Assembly: GCF_001427605.1 (NCBI RefSeq) | Contig: NZ_LMGZ01000022.1 | Location: 270,567-334,566, forward strand | Source: Devosia sp. Root635 | GTDB taxonomy: Bacteria > Pseudomonadota > Alphaproteobacteria > Rhizobiales > Devosiaceae | Length of the DNA stretch: 64,000 bases | Reading direction: 5' to 3' | Shown: piece by piece, positions 24,961 through 34,022 of the stretch | Position numbering within the stretch: position 1 is the stretch's first letter | Layout: every line of letters begins with the position of its first letter | Program-made: the position numbers and the translations under genes | The notes under the pieces: generated by a model | The model's input: only the letters and a program-made list of their open reading frames with translations | What the model was told of the DNA's origin: nothing | Databases searched by the model: none

Positions 24961-26298
24961 TGCTGGATAGCGTTGCTTGAGCACGCCGTAGACGGCGCGA
25001 ATGCCCTGGTCGGTGCCGCCCTGGCTGCGGCCGGGGCGCGCTTCGGGGGCCCAGCCATAGATGTCGAGATGCACCCAGGCGCCGGCATTGGCAACGAAGC
25101 GGCGCAGGAACAGCGCGGCGGTGACCGAGCCGGCGAAGCCGCCGCTGGCGGCGTTGTTCACATCGGCGATTTTGGAGCTCATCATGGCGTCATAGGGCGA
25201 CCAGAGCGGCATCTGCCACAGCGGATCGTCGGCGGCGGCGCCGGTATCCATGAGGGCGCGGGCCAGCACATCATCGGTGCTGTAGAGCGGAGGCAGGTCC
25301 GGCCCCAGCGCGACGCGGGCGGCGCCGGTGAGGGTCGCCATGTCGAGCAGCAGCTCGGGCTTTTCCTCATCGGCCAGCGCCAGGGCATCGGCCAGGATGA
25401 GGCGGCCTTCGGCATCGGTATTGCCGATTTCGACGGTGAGGCCCTTGCGGGATTTGAGCACGTCGCCGGGCCGGAAAGAGGCGCCGGCAATGGCGTTTTC
25501 GACCACGGGGATGAGCACGCGCAGGCGGAGGCGCAGCTTTGCCGAGACGATGGCATGGGCCAGGCCCAGCACATTGGCGGCGCCGCCCATATCCTTCTTC
25601 ATGATCAGCATGCCGGAGGCCGGCTTGATATCGAGACCGCCTGTATCGAAGGTTACGCCCTTGCCGACCAGCGTCACCTTGGGATCGCCCGCCTGGCCCC
25701 AGGTGAGGTCGATCAGGCGCGGCGCCTGGGCGCTGGCACGGCCGACGGCATGGATCATGGGGAAATTGGCCTTGAGCAGGTCGTCGCCCGACGTAACCTT
25801 GATCTTCATCGTGCGGGCCTTGGCGAAGGCCCGGATCTCCGCCTCGAAGGCATCGGGGCCGAGGTCGTTGGCTGGGGTGTTGATCAGGTCGCGCGCCAGG
25901 GTGGCGGCCTCGACGAGGTGGGTGACTTCGGCGGGGCCGGGATCGGCGAGGGTCGGGGCGGGCTTGCTTTGGCGATAGCGATCGAAGCGATAGGCGCCGA
26001 GACGGAAGCCGAGAGCGGCGAGCGCTGGATCGGCCACCGCGCCTTCGAGGCGATAGGCGCCGGATGCGAGCGCGGCGCCGGCAAGGCCGGTGACCAAAGC
26101 CGGGCGGGAGGCGGCCTCGCCCATGCCGAAGAGCCAGCCATCGAGGGCCCCACCCTGCCCCGGCAGCGGCAGCAGGCGCCCGCCCTGGCCGGAGAAGGCA
26201 TTGGCCGCGGCCCAGGCGGCGTGTGCCGCAGACAGATTGGCGGCGGCGAGGTTGCCCTCTTCGACGCAGATCAGCGGGAGGACAGGGGCTTTGGGCAT
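24958..26298 (-). CDS. Leucyl aminopeptidase family (M17) metallopeptidase
   Basis: This 446-residue two-metal aminopeptidase carries the M17 signature 'NTDAEGRLILADALALAD' (about 305-322). The metal and substrate residues lie in 'VGKGVTFDTGGLDIKPASGM' and 'IMKKDMGGAANVLGLA'. It is the shorter PepB-like branch, common in alphaproteobacteria alongside a true PepA. It releases N-terminal residues from peptides in the cytoplasm. Its last codons overlap the second MarR-GNAT operator. Confidence 0.9.
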   Translation of the reverse strand: MPKAPVLPLICVEEGNLAAANLSAAHAAWAAANAFSGQGGRLLPLPGQGGALDGWLFGMGEAASRPALVTGLAGAALASGAYRLEGAVADPALAALGFRLGAYRFDRYRQSKPAPTLADPGPAEVTHLVEAATLARDLINTPANDLGPDAFEAEIRAFAKARTMKIKVTSGDDLLKANFPMIHAVGRASAQAPRLIDLTWGQAGDPKVTLVGKGVTFDTGGLDIKPASGMLIMKKDMGGAANVLGLAHAIVSAKLRLRLRVLIPVVENAIAGASFRPGDVLKSRKGLTVEIGNTDAEGRLILADALALADEEKPELLLDMATLTGAARVALGPDLPPLYSTDDVLARALMDTGAAADDPLWQMPLWSPYDAMMSSKIADVNNAASGGFAGSVTAALFLRRFVANAGAWVHLDIYGWAPEARPGRSQGGTDQGIRAVYGVLKQRYPA

Positions 26299-26694
26299 GA
26301 TGGACTCCGGGGTATTGCGTTGTTGTAGCGGGGTGGGAGAGTCGCGGCAACGCGGGGTGGCGCATATGGGCTGGCACGACCTCCCCCACGCCCACCGCGC
26401 GGCTCCTCCCCACTCGGGTAGCGCTTGCGCGCTCCCGAGCGCAGGCCCTTGACGGGGGAGGTTGGGAGCCCGGATATCGGGGGCTAAACATCCCCGACCC
26501 TTCGTCCAGCCATTCGGGCACAGTCCTCATGGCCTTGTTCACTCAAATCGCTCCACTGGAGCGATTTGACCCTTCGGGTCGCTCCAAGCCCCGCAAGGGC
26601 GAGGGAGTCGACTGAAGCATTTGTGTGCCCAGGCGATACACGCAACACGAACCTCCTTAACTGCCTGTTAGGGTTAATGATTTATTGCAGGGGC
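26299..26694. other. Non-coding region with palindromes, upstream of tadD
   Basis: This 396-base divergent gap contains a GC-rich block with 'GCGCTTGCGCGC', a perfect palindrome (26543-26569) with an adjacent 'GACCCTTCGGGTC' hairpin, and an AT-richer stretch (26655-26690) that may be the tadD promoter. No gene can be supported. Confidence 0.6.
26543..26569. repeat. Perfect 27-bp palindrome
   Basis: Arms TCAAATCGCTCCA and TGGAGCGATTTGA are exact complements around one central C, followed at once by a second small hairpin 'GACCCTTCGGGTC'. It was seen only once in the window. It could be a REP-type element or a hairpin ending the aminopeptidase-side transcript. Confidence 0.7.
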
Positions 26695-27465
26695 ATGTTG
26701 TCGTGGAACCGCCTCGCAAGACCCCTGCGCATGCTGCTGCTGGCCGGTGTGGCCGCGGTGGCGATCGGTGCCTGTGCGTCCAATCGCGGCAGCATGCCCT
26801 CGCCCGACTATTCGGGCATACCAGCCGGACAGAGCCAGCAGGGATTGGCCGAGCTGACCGCCCGCTACAAATCCAATCCCAAGGACAAGGGCATCGCCAT
26901 ACACTATGCAGCCGCCCTGCGCGCGGTGGGACAGAGCCAACAGGCCGTGTCGGTGCTGGAAATCAGCATCGGCTATCACCCGCAGGATGTCGATATCGCG
27001 GTGGCCTATGCCAAGGCACTGACGGCCGATGGCCGGTTCGACCAGTCACTGCAGGTGCTCGACAATGTCATCCGCCCCGAGGCGCCGGACTGGAACGCGC
27101 TGCTGGTCAAGGGCGCGACGCTCGACCAGGTCGGCCGCAACCAGGAAGCGCGGGCGATCTATGCCCAAGCATTGGTGTTCGCGCCCGGCGAGGCCTCGAT
27201 CGAAGCCAATATGGGCCTCAGCTACGCCATGACCAATGAATTGCCCGCTGCCGAGCAGCATTTGCGCCGGGCGGTGCAGATGCGTGGTGCCACCAGCCAG
27301 ATCCGGCAGAACCTGGCGCTGATCGTGGGGCTGCAGGGGCGGTTCGAGGAATGCCGGGCGATCTACGCCGCCGAATTGCCGCCGGCACAGGTCGAGAGCA
27401 ACATGGCCTATGTGCGGGCGCTGCTGACCCAGCAGAACCGCTGGGACATGATCGAGCAGGGCTGA
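26695..27465 (+). CDS. tadD: TadD-like TPR lipoprotein of the Flp pilus system
   Basis: This 256-residue protein starts with a lipoprotein signal ('MLLLAGVAAVAIGAC', lipobox Ala-Ile-Gly-Ala-Cys), then a chain of TPR-like helix pairs: 'AIHYAAALRAVGQSQQAVSV', 'VAYAKALTADGRFDQSLQ', 'AIYAQALVFAPGEASIEAN'. TadD is an outer-membrane pilotin-like helper for assembling the secretin. Here it is on the plus strand, convergent with the rest of the tad operon. ATG 26695 follows GCAGGGG; upstream in-frame codons do not fit a signal peptide. Confidence 0.85.
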   Translation: MLSWNRLARPLRMLLLAGVAAVAIGACASNRGSMPSPDYSGIPAGQSQQGLAELTARYKSNPKDKGIAIHYAAALRAVGQSQQAVSVLEISIGYHPQDVDIAVAYAKALTADGRFDQSLQVLDNVIRPEAPDWNALLVKGATLDQVGRNQEARAIYAQALVFAPGEASIEANMGLSYAMTNELPAAEQHLRRAVQMRGATSQIRQNLALIVGLQGRFEECRAIYAAELPPAQVESNMAYVRALLTQQNRWDMIEQG

Positions 27466-27537
27466 CCGGCCCAAAGCGGCACGAGCCGGGAGCGCGGCTT
27501 AACGCGCGGTTAAGATTCAGCGGGCAGACTCGGCGCC

Positions 27538-27765
27538 ATGGCAGACAAGATCACCCGCTTCAACCTGCATGAATATTCCATCTCCGCGCAGATGGAGTAT
27601 CGCAAGGCACGCCGGGCCGAAGCGCGTGAGATCATGGAGCGCAATACGCAGTTCGCCAACAGCTTCGCCTCGATCAGCGCCAACCGGGCCATAGGCGAAG
27701 GCGACATCTTTTCTCGCATCGCCATGGAGCGCATGGCCGGCCAGCGGGTCTCCAAGAAGGCCTGA
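27538..27765 (+). CDS. Small highly charged protein of unknown function
   Basis: This 75-residue protein is mostly alpha-helical and rich in Arg, Glu and Ala ('MEYRKARRAEAREIMERNTQ'), with a short C-terminal helix ending 'GQRVSKKA'. No cysteine or membrane segment. It lies between tadD and tadC, whose stop is two bases away convergently. A ribosome site is weak (GCGGGCAGAC). It may be a tad accessory protein, but only its position suggests that. Confidence 0.62.
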   Translation: MADKITRFNLHEYSISAQMEYRKARRAEAREIMERNTQFANSFASISANRAIGEGDIFSRIAMERMAGQRVSKKA

Positions 27766-27767
27766 AC

Positions 27768-28781
27768 TCAGCCGCCGCCACCCATCACGCCGGCCACCGG
27801 ACCGCCGAAGACCTTGATCATGGCCGGGGCCATGATGACGATGAACAGCACCGGCAGGAAAAACAGAATCAGCGGCACCGTGAGCTTGGGCGGCAGCGAG
27901 GCGGCCTTCTTCTCGGCTTCCATCATGCGGCCCTCACGGCCCTCCTCGGCCATGACGCGCAAGGCCTGGCCGACGGAGGTGCCGTAGCGGTCGGCCTGGA
28001 TCAGCGCGGTCATCACCGACTTGACGCCGTCGAGCCCGGTGCGGCGACCCAGATTGTCATAGGCACGGCCCCGGTCTTCGAGGAAGGCCAGCTCGGCCGT
28101 GGTGAGGGTGAGTTCCTCGGCCAGCTCGACGCTCTGGGCGCCGATTTCCTTGGCGACGCGCTTGAAGGCGTGTTCCATCGACATGCCCGCCTCGACGCAG
28201 AGCAGCATCAGATCGAGGCAATCGGGCCAGGCTTTCTTGATCGAGGCCTGGCGCTTGGTCGTGGTATTCTTGAGCAGCAGGCTGGGCAGGTAAACGCCGA
28301 GCAGGCCGGCGCCTATGGCATAGGCCAGGTTGAGATAGAGCGGGCGCTCGCCCGGCGACAGCACCAGCACATAGAGGGCCGCCACGGCAAAGACGACCAG
28401 GGGCGTGGCGAACCGCATGAAGAGGAAGGTGGTCAGGTGGCCCTGCCCGCGAAACCCGGCCATGGCCAGCTTGTCGACCGTGGCATCGTCCTGGAACGCC
28501 TTCTTGAGATCGAAGCGCTCCACCACATTCTTCATATAGGTCCGCGTTTCGGCGCTGCGCCGGATGCCGCGACCCTCGGTGGCCGCCACGCCGCCGCGCA
28601 GCCGCGCCATTTCTTCGGCCCGCATCTTCTCGCGTTCCAGCGCCACGCGCTTGATACGGTCGCGCATTTCGGACTTGACGATGAAGCTGGAGCCGAAGGT
28701 GAAGACCACGGCTGCCGCGGAAACGGCCGCCAGCACCGAGATGAGGAATTCCCGCTGGGTCAGAAGCTCGACGAAATTCAT
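27768..28781 (-). CDS. tadC: Flp pilus assembly inner-membrane protein TadC
   Basis: This 337-residue type II secretion F-domain protein has an N-terminal membrane helix ('FLISVLAAVSAAAVVFTFG'), a cytoplasmic region, two mid helices ('FATPLVVFAVAALYVLVLS'), the T2SSF helical bundle ('CVEAGMSMEHAFKRVAKEIG') and a final helix ('TVPLILFFLPVLFIVIM'). With TadB it forms the platform on which the TadA ATPase works. It lies 15 bases after tadB in the tad operon. Confidence 0.93.
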   Translation of the reverse strand: MNFVELLTQREFLISVLAAVSAAAVVFTFGSSFIVKSEMRDRIKRVALEREKMRAEEMARLRGGVAATEGRGIRRSAETRTYMKNVVERFDLKKAFQDDATVDKLAMAGFRGQGHLTTFLFMRFATPLVVFAVAALYVLVLSPGERPLYLNLAYAIGAGLLGVYLPSLLLKNTTTKRQASIKKAWPDCLDLMLLCVEAGMSMEHAFKRVAKEIGAQSVELAEELTLTTAELAFLEDRGRAYDNLGRRTGLDGVKSVMTALIQADRYGTSVGQALRVMAEEGREGRMMEAEKKAASLPPKLTVPLILFFLPVLFIVIMAPAMIKVFGGPVAGVMGGGG

Positions 28782-28796
28782 GGGTGGCGCTCCCGG

Positions 28797-29774
28797 TCAG
28801 TAGTCGAACTGGATCATGCGATTCATGATGAAAATGCCCAATGCCAGCATGGCGACGCCCACGCCCAGCCAGACATGGCCCAGGGAGGTGGTGAACAAGG
28901 GCGCCAGGTAGGTGGGCGACACGATGCTGACCAGAATGCCGACGACGAAAGGCAGCGAGCCGATGATGCCGGCGGAGGCCTTGGCTTCGGAGGACATGGC
29001 CTTGATCTTCTGCTTCATCTTCTTGCGGTTGCGCAGCACCTTGGCCAGGTTCCCCAGCGCTTCGCTGAGATTGCCGCCGGCCTGCTGCTGCACGGTGATG
29101 ACGACGACGAAGAAATTGACCTCGGGCAGCGGCACGCGATCGAGCAGCACGGTCACCGCCTCGGTCATCGACATGCCGAAAGCCTGCTGGTCGAGCACGC
29201 GGCCGAATTCGGATTTCACCGGCTCCTTGGCATCCTTGGCCACGACACGGATGGAGTCGTTGAGCGGCAAGCCGGTCTTGACGCCGCGCACCACGGCCTC
29301 GACGGCGTTGGGCAGTTCGTCGAGGAACCTGTCCTGGTATTTCTTGCGCTTGCGGCCGACCCACCAGCGCGGCAGCAGATAGCCCGCCGCCACGGCGAAG
29401 ACCGGCGCCAGGAAGATCGGCACCTGCGCCAGGATGAGAATGACCAGCACCGCGGCGCCGAAAATGACCGAGTTGCGGATGAAGACCGCCGGCTTGATGG
29501 TCATGCCAGCCTGGAACAGCAGTTGCGGCAGCTTCACGCGCTTCCTGGCATTGAGCGCATCGGTCTGCGACTTCAATGCCTGCTGCACGGACTTGCGCCG
29601 GTCGTCGCGGGTGCGGGCGGCGCTGGCTTCGAGGCGGTTGACGCGCATATCGCCCTGCAGCGCCTTGCGGCGCTTGTCGGCCCGGCTGCCGCCCAGCGCC
29701 GAGGGCACGAGGGCAAACCCCGCCGCACCGACGGTGATCATGGCCAAAACGACGAGCAGGAGAGTGGTCATCAC
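28797..29774 (-). CDS. tadB: Flp pilus assembly inner-membrane protein TadB
   Basis: This 325-residue T2SSF-domain protein is similar in build to TadC: an N-terminal helix ('LLLVVLAMITVGAAGFALV'), paired mid helices, the F domain ('GLPLNDSIRVVAKDAKEPVK', 'TVQQQAGGNLSEALGNLAK') and two C-terminal helices. Its start overlaps the cpaF stop by four bases, so the two are coupled. Confidence 0.93.
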   Translation of the reverse strand: MMTTLLLVVLAMITVGAAGFALVPSALGGSRADKRRKALQGDMRVNRLEASAARTRDDRRKSVQQALKSQTDALNARKRVKLPQLLFQAGMTIKPAVFIRNSVIFGAAVLVILILAQVPIFLAPVFAVAAGYLLPRWWVGRKRKKYQDRFLDELPNAVEAVVRGVKTGLPLNDSIRVVAKDAKEPVKSEFGRVLDQQAFGMSMTEAVTVLLDRVPLPEVNFFVVVITVQQQAGGNLSEALGNLAKVLRNRKKMKQKIKAMSSEAKASAGIIGSLPFVVGILVSIVSPTYLAPLFTTSLGHVWLGVGVAMLALGIFIMNRMIQFDY

Positions 29775-31273
29775 GAATCCAGCAGTTGGCGCTGTTCGAT
29801 ATTGGATTTTTCGAGCGCTTCGACGAGGTTGGCTTCCTCGTTGAAGTAGCGGGCGCGCTCGGCGAATTGCGGCTTGGTGATGCCGGTAGAGCGGTGCTTG
29901 CCGACCAGCATGCCGTTCGCGTCCTCGCCGACGATGTCGTAGAGGAAAATGTCCTGCGTCACGATCACGTCGCCTTCCATGCCGAGAATTTCGGTGATGT
30001 GGGTGATGCGGCGCGAACCATCGCGCAGGCGGGCGGCCTGCACCACCACGTCGATGGACGAGGTGATCATCTCGCGGATGGTGCGGCTAGGCAGGGCGTA
30101 GCCGCCCATGGTGATCATGGATTCAAGGCGGGAGAGGGCTTCGCGCGGGCTGTTGGCGTGCAGCGTGCCCATGGAGCCGTCATGGCCGGTATTCATGGCC
30201 TGGAGCAGGTCGAAACTCTCGGGGCCGCGGACTTCGCCGACGATGATGCGTTCGGGACGCATGCGTAGGCAGTTCTTGATGAGGTCGCGCATGGTGATCT
30301 CGCCCTCGCCTTCCAGATTGGGCGGGCGGGTTTCGAGACGCACCACATGGGGCTGCTGGAGCTGGAGTTCGGCCGAGTCCTCGCAGGTGATGACGCGCTC
30401 GTCCTTCTCGATGAAGGCGGTGAGGCAGTTGAGCAGAGTGGTCTTGCCCGAGCCGGTACCGCCCGAGATCAGTACATTGGCGCGGACGCGGCCCAGGATG
30501 CGCAGCACCTCGGCCCCTTCGGGCGAGATGGAGTTGTATTTGACCAGCTGCTGGAGGGTCAGCTTGTCCTTCTTGAACTTGCGGATGGTGAGCGCGGCGC
30601 CATCGATGGCCAGCGGCGGGGCGATGACGTTGACGCGGGAGCCATCGGGCAGGCGGGCGTCGCAGATGGGCGAGCTTTCATCGACGCGGCGGCCGACCTG
30701 GCTGACGATGCGCTGGCAGACATTCATCAGGTGGGCGTCGTCGCGGAAGCGCACATTGGTCAGGCGCACCTTGCCGGCGACTTCGATGTAACAGCGCTGG
30801 GAGCCGTTGACCATGATGTCGGCGATGTCGTCGCGCGCCAGCAGCGGTTCGAGCGGGCCATAGCCCAGCACGTCGTTGCAGATGTCCTCGAGCAGGTCTT
30901 CCTGCTCGGAAATGGACATGATGATGGACTTGAGCGCGATGATCTCGGCGACGATGTCGCGGATTTCCTCGCGCGCCGCATCCTGGTCCATGGTGGCGAG
31001 CTGGCTGAGATCGATGGAGTCGATCAGCGCATTGAAGATGGCCGACTTGGTGTGGAAATATTCCTTGTCGCGCGCGGCGTCGGCGGGAGCGCGAACATCG
31101 ACCACCTCATCGCCACCGCGCATGCGGGCGGCCATGGCGTCGGTATCGGCAGCGCGGCGTGCCGGCGCGGGCGCGGCCGGCGCGTCAGCTCGCGGCGCCA
31201 TGCTGGGAACCGGACGCTGGACTTCACCGACGCCCGGAGTATTGCCGCCAAAGGATGTGCGCTTGCCAAACAT
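29771..31273 (-). CDS. cpaF: Flp pilus secretion ATPase CpaF/TadA
   Basis: This 500-residue type II/IV secretion ATPase powers pilin assembly. After a disordered Pro/Ala-rich start and an N-terminal domain it has the Walker A 'ISGGTGSGKTTLLNCL' (about 263-278), an Asp box near 'RVITCEDSAELQLQQPHVV', Walker B 'MRPERIIVGEVRGPE' and His box 'NTGHDGSMGTLHANS'. All catalytic parts are present. It is followed by tadB and tadC in one operon. Confidence 0.95.
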   Translation of the reverse strand: MFGKRTSFGGNTPGVGEVQRPVPSMAPRADAPAAPAPARRAADTDAMAARMRGGDEVVDVRAPADAARDKEYFHTKSAIFNALIDSIDLSQLATMDQDAAREEIRDIVAEIIALKSIIMSISEQEDLLEDICNDVLGYGPLEPLLARDDIADIMVNGSQRCYIEVAGKVRLTNVRFRDDAHLMNVCQRIVSQVGRRVDESSPICDARLPDGSRVNVIAPPLAIDGAALTIRKFKKDKLTLQQLVKYNSISPEGAEVLRILGRVRANVLISGGTGSGKTTLLNCLTAFIEKDERVITCEDSAELQLQQPHVVRLETRPPNLEGEGEITMRDLIKNCLRMRPERIIVGEVRGPESFDLLQAMNTGHDGSMGTLHANSPREALSRLESMITMGGYALPSRTIREMITSSIDVVVQAARLRDGSRRITHITEILGMEGDVIVTQDIFLYDIVGEDANGMLVGKHRSTGITKPQFAERARYFNEEANLVEALEKSNIEQRQLLDS

Positions 31274-31312
31274 GGTCGTCCTACCGTTGTGGAGAGCCTA
31301 GGGTGACCGCTC

Positions 31313-32584
31313 TCAGGCCCGCTTCTTGAGGAACGAGGGCAACTTCATCAGGTTCGATGACCTGCCCCCGGCATGTGTCGCCTGGCGCCCCGTCACGTGC
31401 ATGCTGACGGCGCGGTAGATGTCGTTGATCTTGTTGTTGGCGGCCACTTCGGCAATCATCTGGCCGTTATTCGCCGCCGTGCCGAAGAGTGCCGCGTCGA
31501 ACGGCACCTGGCCGATGAGCTGGCATTCCACCGAAGCGGCGAATTCGGCGGGGTTGATCTCGGGCCGGCGCGGCATGCCCACCTTGTTGAGCACCAGGCA
31601 GGGCGCGCTTTCGGTCGGCCGCAGGGCGCGGACGGTATCGGCGATGTTCTTGGCATTGCGCAGGTTGGCCAGATCGGGCTCGGCCACGATCACCACCTCA
31701 TCGATGGTGGCCAGCGTCTGGCGCACCCAGGCATTCCAGGCATGGGGAATATCGAGCACCACGATGGGCATGGTGTTCTGGCAGAGTTCGAGAATCTGCT
31801 CGAATTCGCGCTCCTCGAAATCATAGGTGCGATCGAGCGTCACCGGCGCGGTCAGCAGGTTGATGTGGTTGGCCGCCTTGCTCATCAGGCGGTCCAGCAT
31901 GGTCTGGTCGACCTTCTGGTTGGCCAGGAGCGCATCGGCCAGGCCGTGGGGCGGATCCTGGTTGAAGTTGAGGCCGGCAGTGCCGAAAGCCAGGTCCATA
32001 TCGAGGATCAGGCTATCCTGCCGCAAGGCGGTGGCGATGGCCCAGGCGACGTTGTGGGCGACGGTGGAGCCACCGGCACCACCCTTGGCCGAAACGAAAC
32101 CCACGGTGCGCCCGATGGGGGCGGCATTCTCGGAGGCGAAGAGATCGGTGATGGCGCCGACGATCTGCTGGGCGGTGGCCGGCAGCACGATATATTCCGA
32201 TATCCCCGAGCGGATCAGCTCGCGATAGAGCAGCACGTCGTTGACATGGCCCAGCACCACGACGCGGGTCGAGGCATCGCAGACCTCGGCCAGACGTTCG
32301 AGGGCGCCCGGAATCTCGTCGGGCATGAGGTTGGTCTCGACGATGATCAGGTTGGGCGTGGGGTTGGACTTGTAGGTCTCCACCGCGCCATCGATGCCGC
32401 CATTATGGGTGGTCAGGGCGACCTTGGACATGCGCCGGTCGTGAATGGCGCTTTCCACCAGTTGGGCGGTCTGGGAATGCTCGCAGAAGGCCTGGATGGT
32501 GATGCGCGGAATGAGGCGCGCGCCCGAGGCGATGTCGGCGGCGGGTTCTTCGACCTTCTTGGGCTCGGAAGACAGGAAACTCAT
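31313..32584 (-). CDS. cpaE: Pilus assembly protein CpaE (TadZ), MinD-like
   Basis: This 423-residue protein has an N-terminal receiver-like domain (about 30-150) and a C-terminal ParA/MinD-like domain with the deviant Walker A 'KGGAGGSTVAHNVAWA' (about 165-180). It localises the Tad machinery to the cell pole in related bacteria. Residues such as 'PDEIPGALERLAEV' belong to the pseudo-receiver, which lacks a clear phospho-Asp. It directly follows cpaC with a 27-base gap, where a cpaD gene would usually lie. Confidence 0.92.
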   Translation of the reverse strand: MSFLSSEPKKVEEPAADIASGARLIPRITIQAFCEHSQTAQLVESAIHDRRMSKVALTTHNGGIDGAVETYKSNPTPNLIIVETNLMPDEIPGALERLAEVCDASTRVVVLGHVNDVLLYRELIRSGISEYIVLPATAQQIVGAITDLFASENAAPIGRTVGFVSAKGGAGGSTVAHNVAWAIATALRQDSLILDMDLAFGTAGLNFNQDPPHGLADALLANQKVDQTMLDRLMSKAANHINLLTAPVTLDRTYDFEEREFEQILELCQNTMPIVVLDIPHAWNAWVRQTLATIDEVVIVAEPDLANLRNAKNIADTVRALRPTESAPCLVLNKVGMPRRPEINPAEFAASVECQLIGQVPFDAALFGTAANNGQMIAEVAANNKINDIYRAVSMHVTGRQATHAGGRSSNLMKLPSFLKKRA

Positions 32585-32611
32585 GAAACCAAAACTCCTT
32601 GACGCCAGGGC

Positions 32612-34009
32612 TCAGTCGAGGACGAAGCCGACCGAACCACTGAAACCGCCGCGCATTTCGCCACTATTGCCGACCCCATACATGGTCTCCAGCTTGCCGA
32701 GGAAAATGGACTCGGCGTCGCTGGCCACCACCGAACGGTCGGTCGGCACGGGAATGGAATTGGCCGGGCTGGGTCCGACCAGATAGGGGGTAACCAGGAT
32801 GACCAGTTCGGTCTGCTGGGTCCGGAAGTCGCGCGAGCGGAACAGCGCGCCCAGGATCGGGATATTACCCAGGCCAGGCAGTTGGCTGATGTCCTGGGTG
32901 GTCCGTTCGTCGATCAGACCGCCGATGGCCAGGGTCGAGCCGGTCGGCAGCTCGACCGTGGTTTTGACGTCGCGCCGCGACAGGGCAAAGGTGCCGGTCT
33001 GGACTTCGGAAACACCGGTATCCACAACCAGCCCGATAGTGCCGTTCGCCTTGACGGTCGGGGTGAATTTCAGCTCGACGCCATAGGGCTTGTAGGTGAC
33101 GGTGGTGCCGCCATTGCCGTCGGAAGTTTCGATGGGGAACTCGCCGCCGACGAGGAACTCGGCGGGTTCACCCGACATGGCCGTCAGCGTCGGCTGCGCC
33201 AGCAGGCGGAGGGCCCCGCGCGTTTCGAGGGCGCGGATGGCCGCGTCGATCTGCAGGTTGCCGGCGCCGTAGCCGCCGCTGATGCCATTGGGCAGGGCGG
33301 TCTGCGTGCTGTTGAAGCCGAGATTGAGGGCGCCCAGCGTGACGGTGCCAGAAAGGTTGATGCCGAGCTGCTTGGCCACGTCGCGCCTGATCTCGGACAC
33401 TGTAACCTGCAGCATGACCTGCTGGGCACCGGCGACATCGAGAATATTGGCGACGTTGTCCGCACCGCCGGCAAACTGGGTGGCGACGGCCGTGGCGCGT
33501 TCACGATCTTCGCCCGACAGCACATTGCCTGTCAGCACGACGCGGTTGGTGCCGCCACCCAAAGTCACCGATTCAACGTGAATATTGGAACCGGGGAGAA
33601 TGCGGGCCAGGGCCATCTGCAGGGCATTGCCGACCTGGGAGGGCTCCTCGATCACCTGTACGTCCAGCACGGCAATGGTGCGTCCCTGGTCGTCGAGGAA
33701 GAAGATGTTGGTATCGCCGCCGGTTATGCCCTGGATGAGGGCGCGGGTGCGGGTCCGCATGATCGCAGCGGCCACGCCGGGCTGGGAGACGATCACCTCG
33801 GCGGCGCCGGCGGGCAGATCGACCAGGGCGGTCTTGTTGATCTCGACCTCGAACTTGCGCGTGGCGCCGTAGGCCGCCGCGGAGATGGTGACGTGGGTTT
33901 CGTCGGCCATCGCGGCCGGAATGAGCGGCAGGGCCAGGCCGATAGCCAGTGCCGAGACGGCGAAAAGACCGGCGGTCCGGCGGCTGAGCGTGGTGAACTG
34001 GTTGATCAT
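32612..34009 (-). CDS. cpaC: Flp pilus secretin CpaC (RcpA)
   Basis: The 465-residue outer-membrane secretin begins with a signal peptide ('LFAVSALAIGLALPLIPAAM, cut near Ala-Asp-Glu'). It has an N-terminal pilus-assembly domain ('TRKFEVEINKTALVDLPA'), a BON-like stretch with 'VTLGGGTNRVVLTGNVLSG' and the secretin barrel ('VPTGSTLAIGGLIDERT-like' region, residues about 365-390, then 'PGLGNIPILGALFRSRDF'). ATG 34009 is preferred because GGCGGAG lies seven bases upstream; ATG 34015 is the alternative. Confidence 0.93.
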   Translation of the reverse strand: MINQFTTLSRRTAGLFAVSALAIGLALPLIPAAMADETHVTISAAAYGATRKFEVEINKTALVDLPAGAAEVIVSQPGVAAAIMRTRTRALIQGITGGDTNIFFLDDQGRTIAVLDVQVIEEPSQVGNALQMALARILPGSNIHVESVTLGGGTNRVVLTGNVLSGEDRERATAVATQFAGGADNVANILDVAGAQQVMLQVTVSEIRRDVAKQLGINLSGTVTLGALNLGFNSTQTALPNGISGGYGAGNLQIDAAIRALETRGALRLLAQPTLTAMSGEPAEFLVGGEFPIETSDGNGGTTVTYKPYGVELKFTPTVKANGTIGLVVDTGVSEVQTGTFALSRRDVKTTVELPTGSTLAIGGLIDERTTQDISQLPGLGNIPILGALFRSRDFRTQQTELVILVTPYLVGPSPANSIPVPTDRSVVASDAESIFLGKLETMYGVGNSGEMRGGFSGSVGFVLD

Positions 34010-34022
34010 GATCATCTCCGCC

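Noticed and set aside
24973..26328. Plus-strand frame of about 450 codons opposite the aminopeptidase
   Set aside because: Shadow of the M17 gene, whose signature is intact.
26529..26615. 28-codon frame from ATG 26529 across the perfect palindrome
   Set aside because: It is made of palindromic repeat sequence and has no ribosome site.
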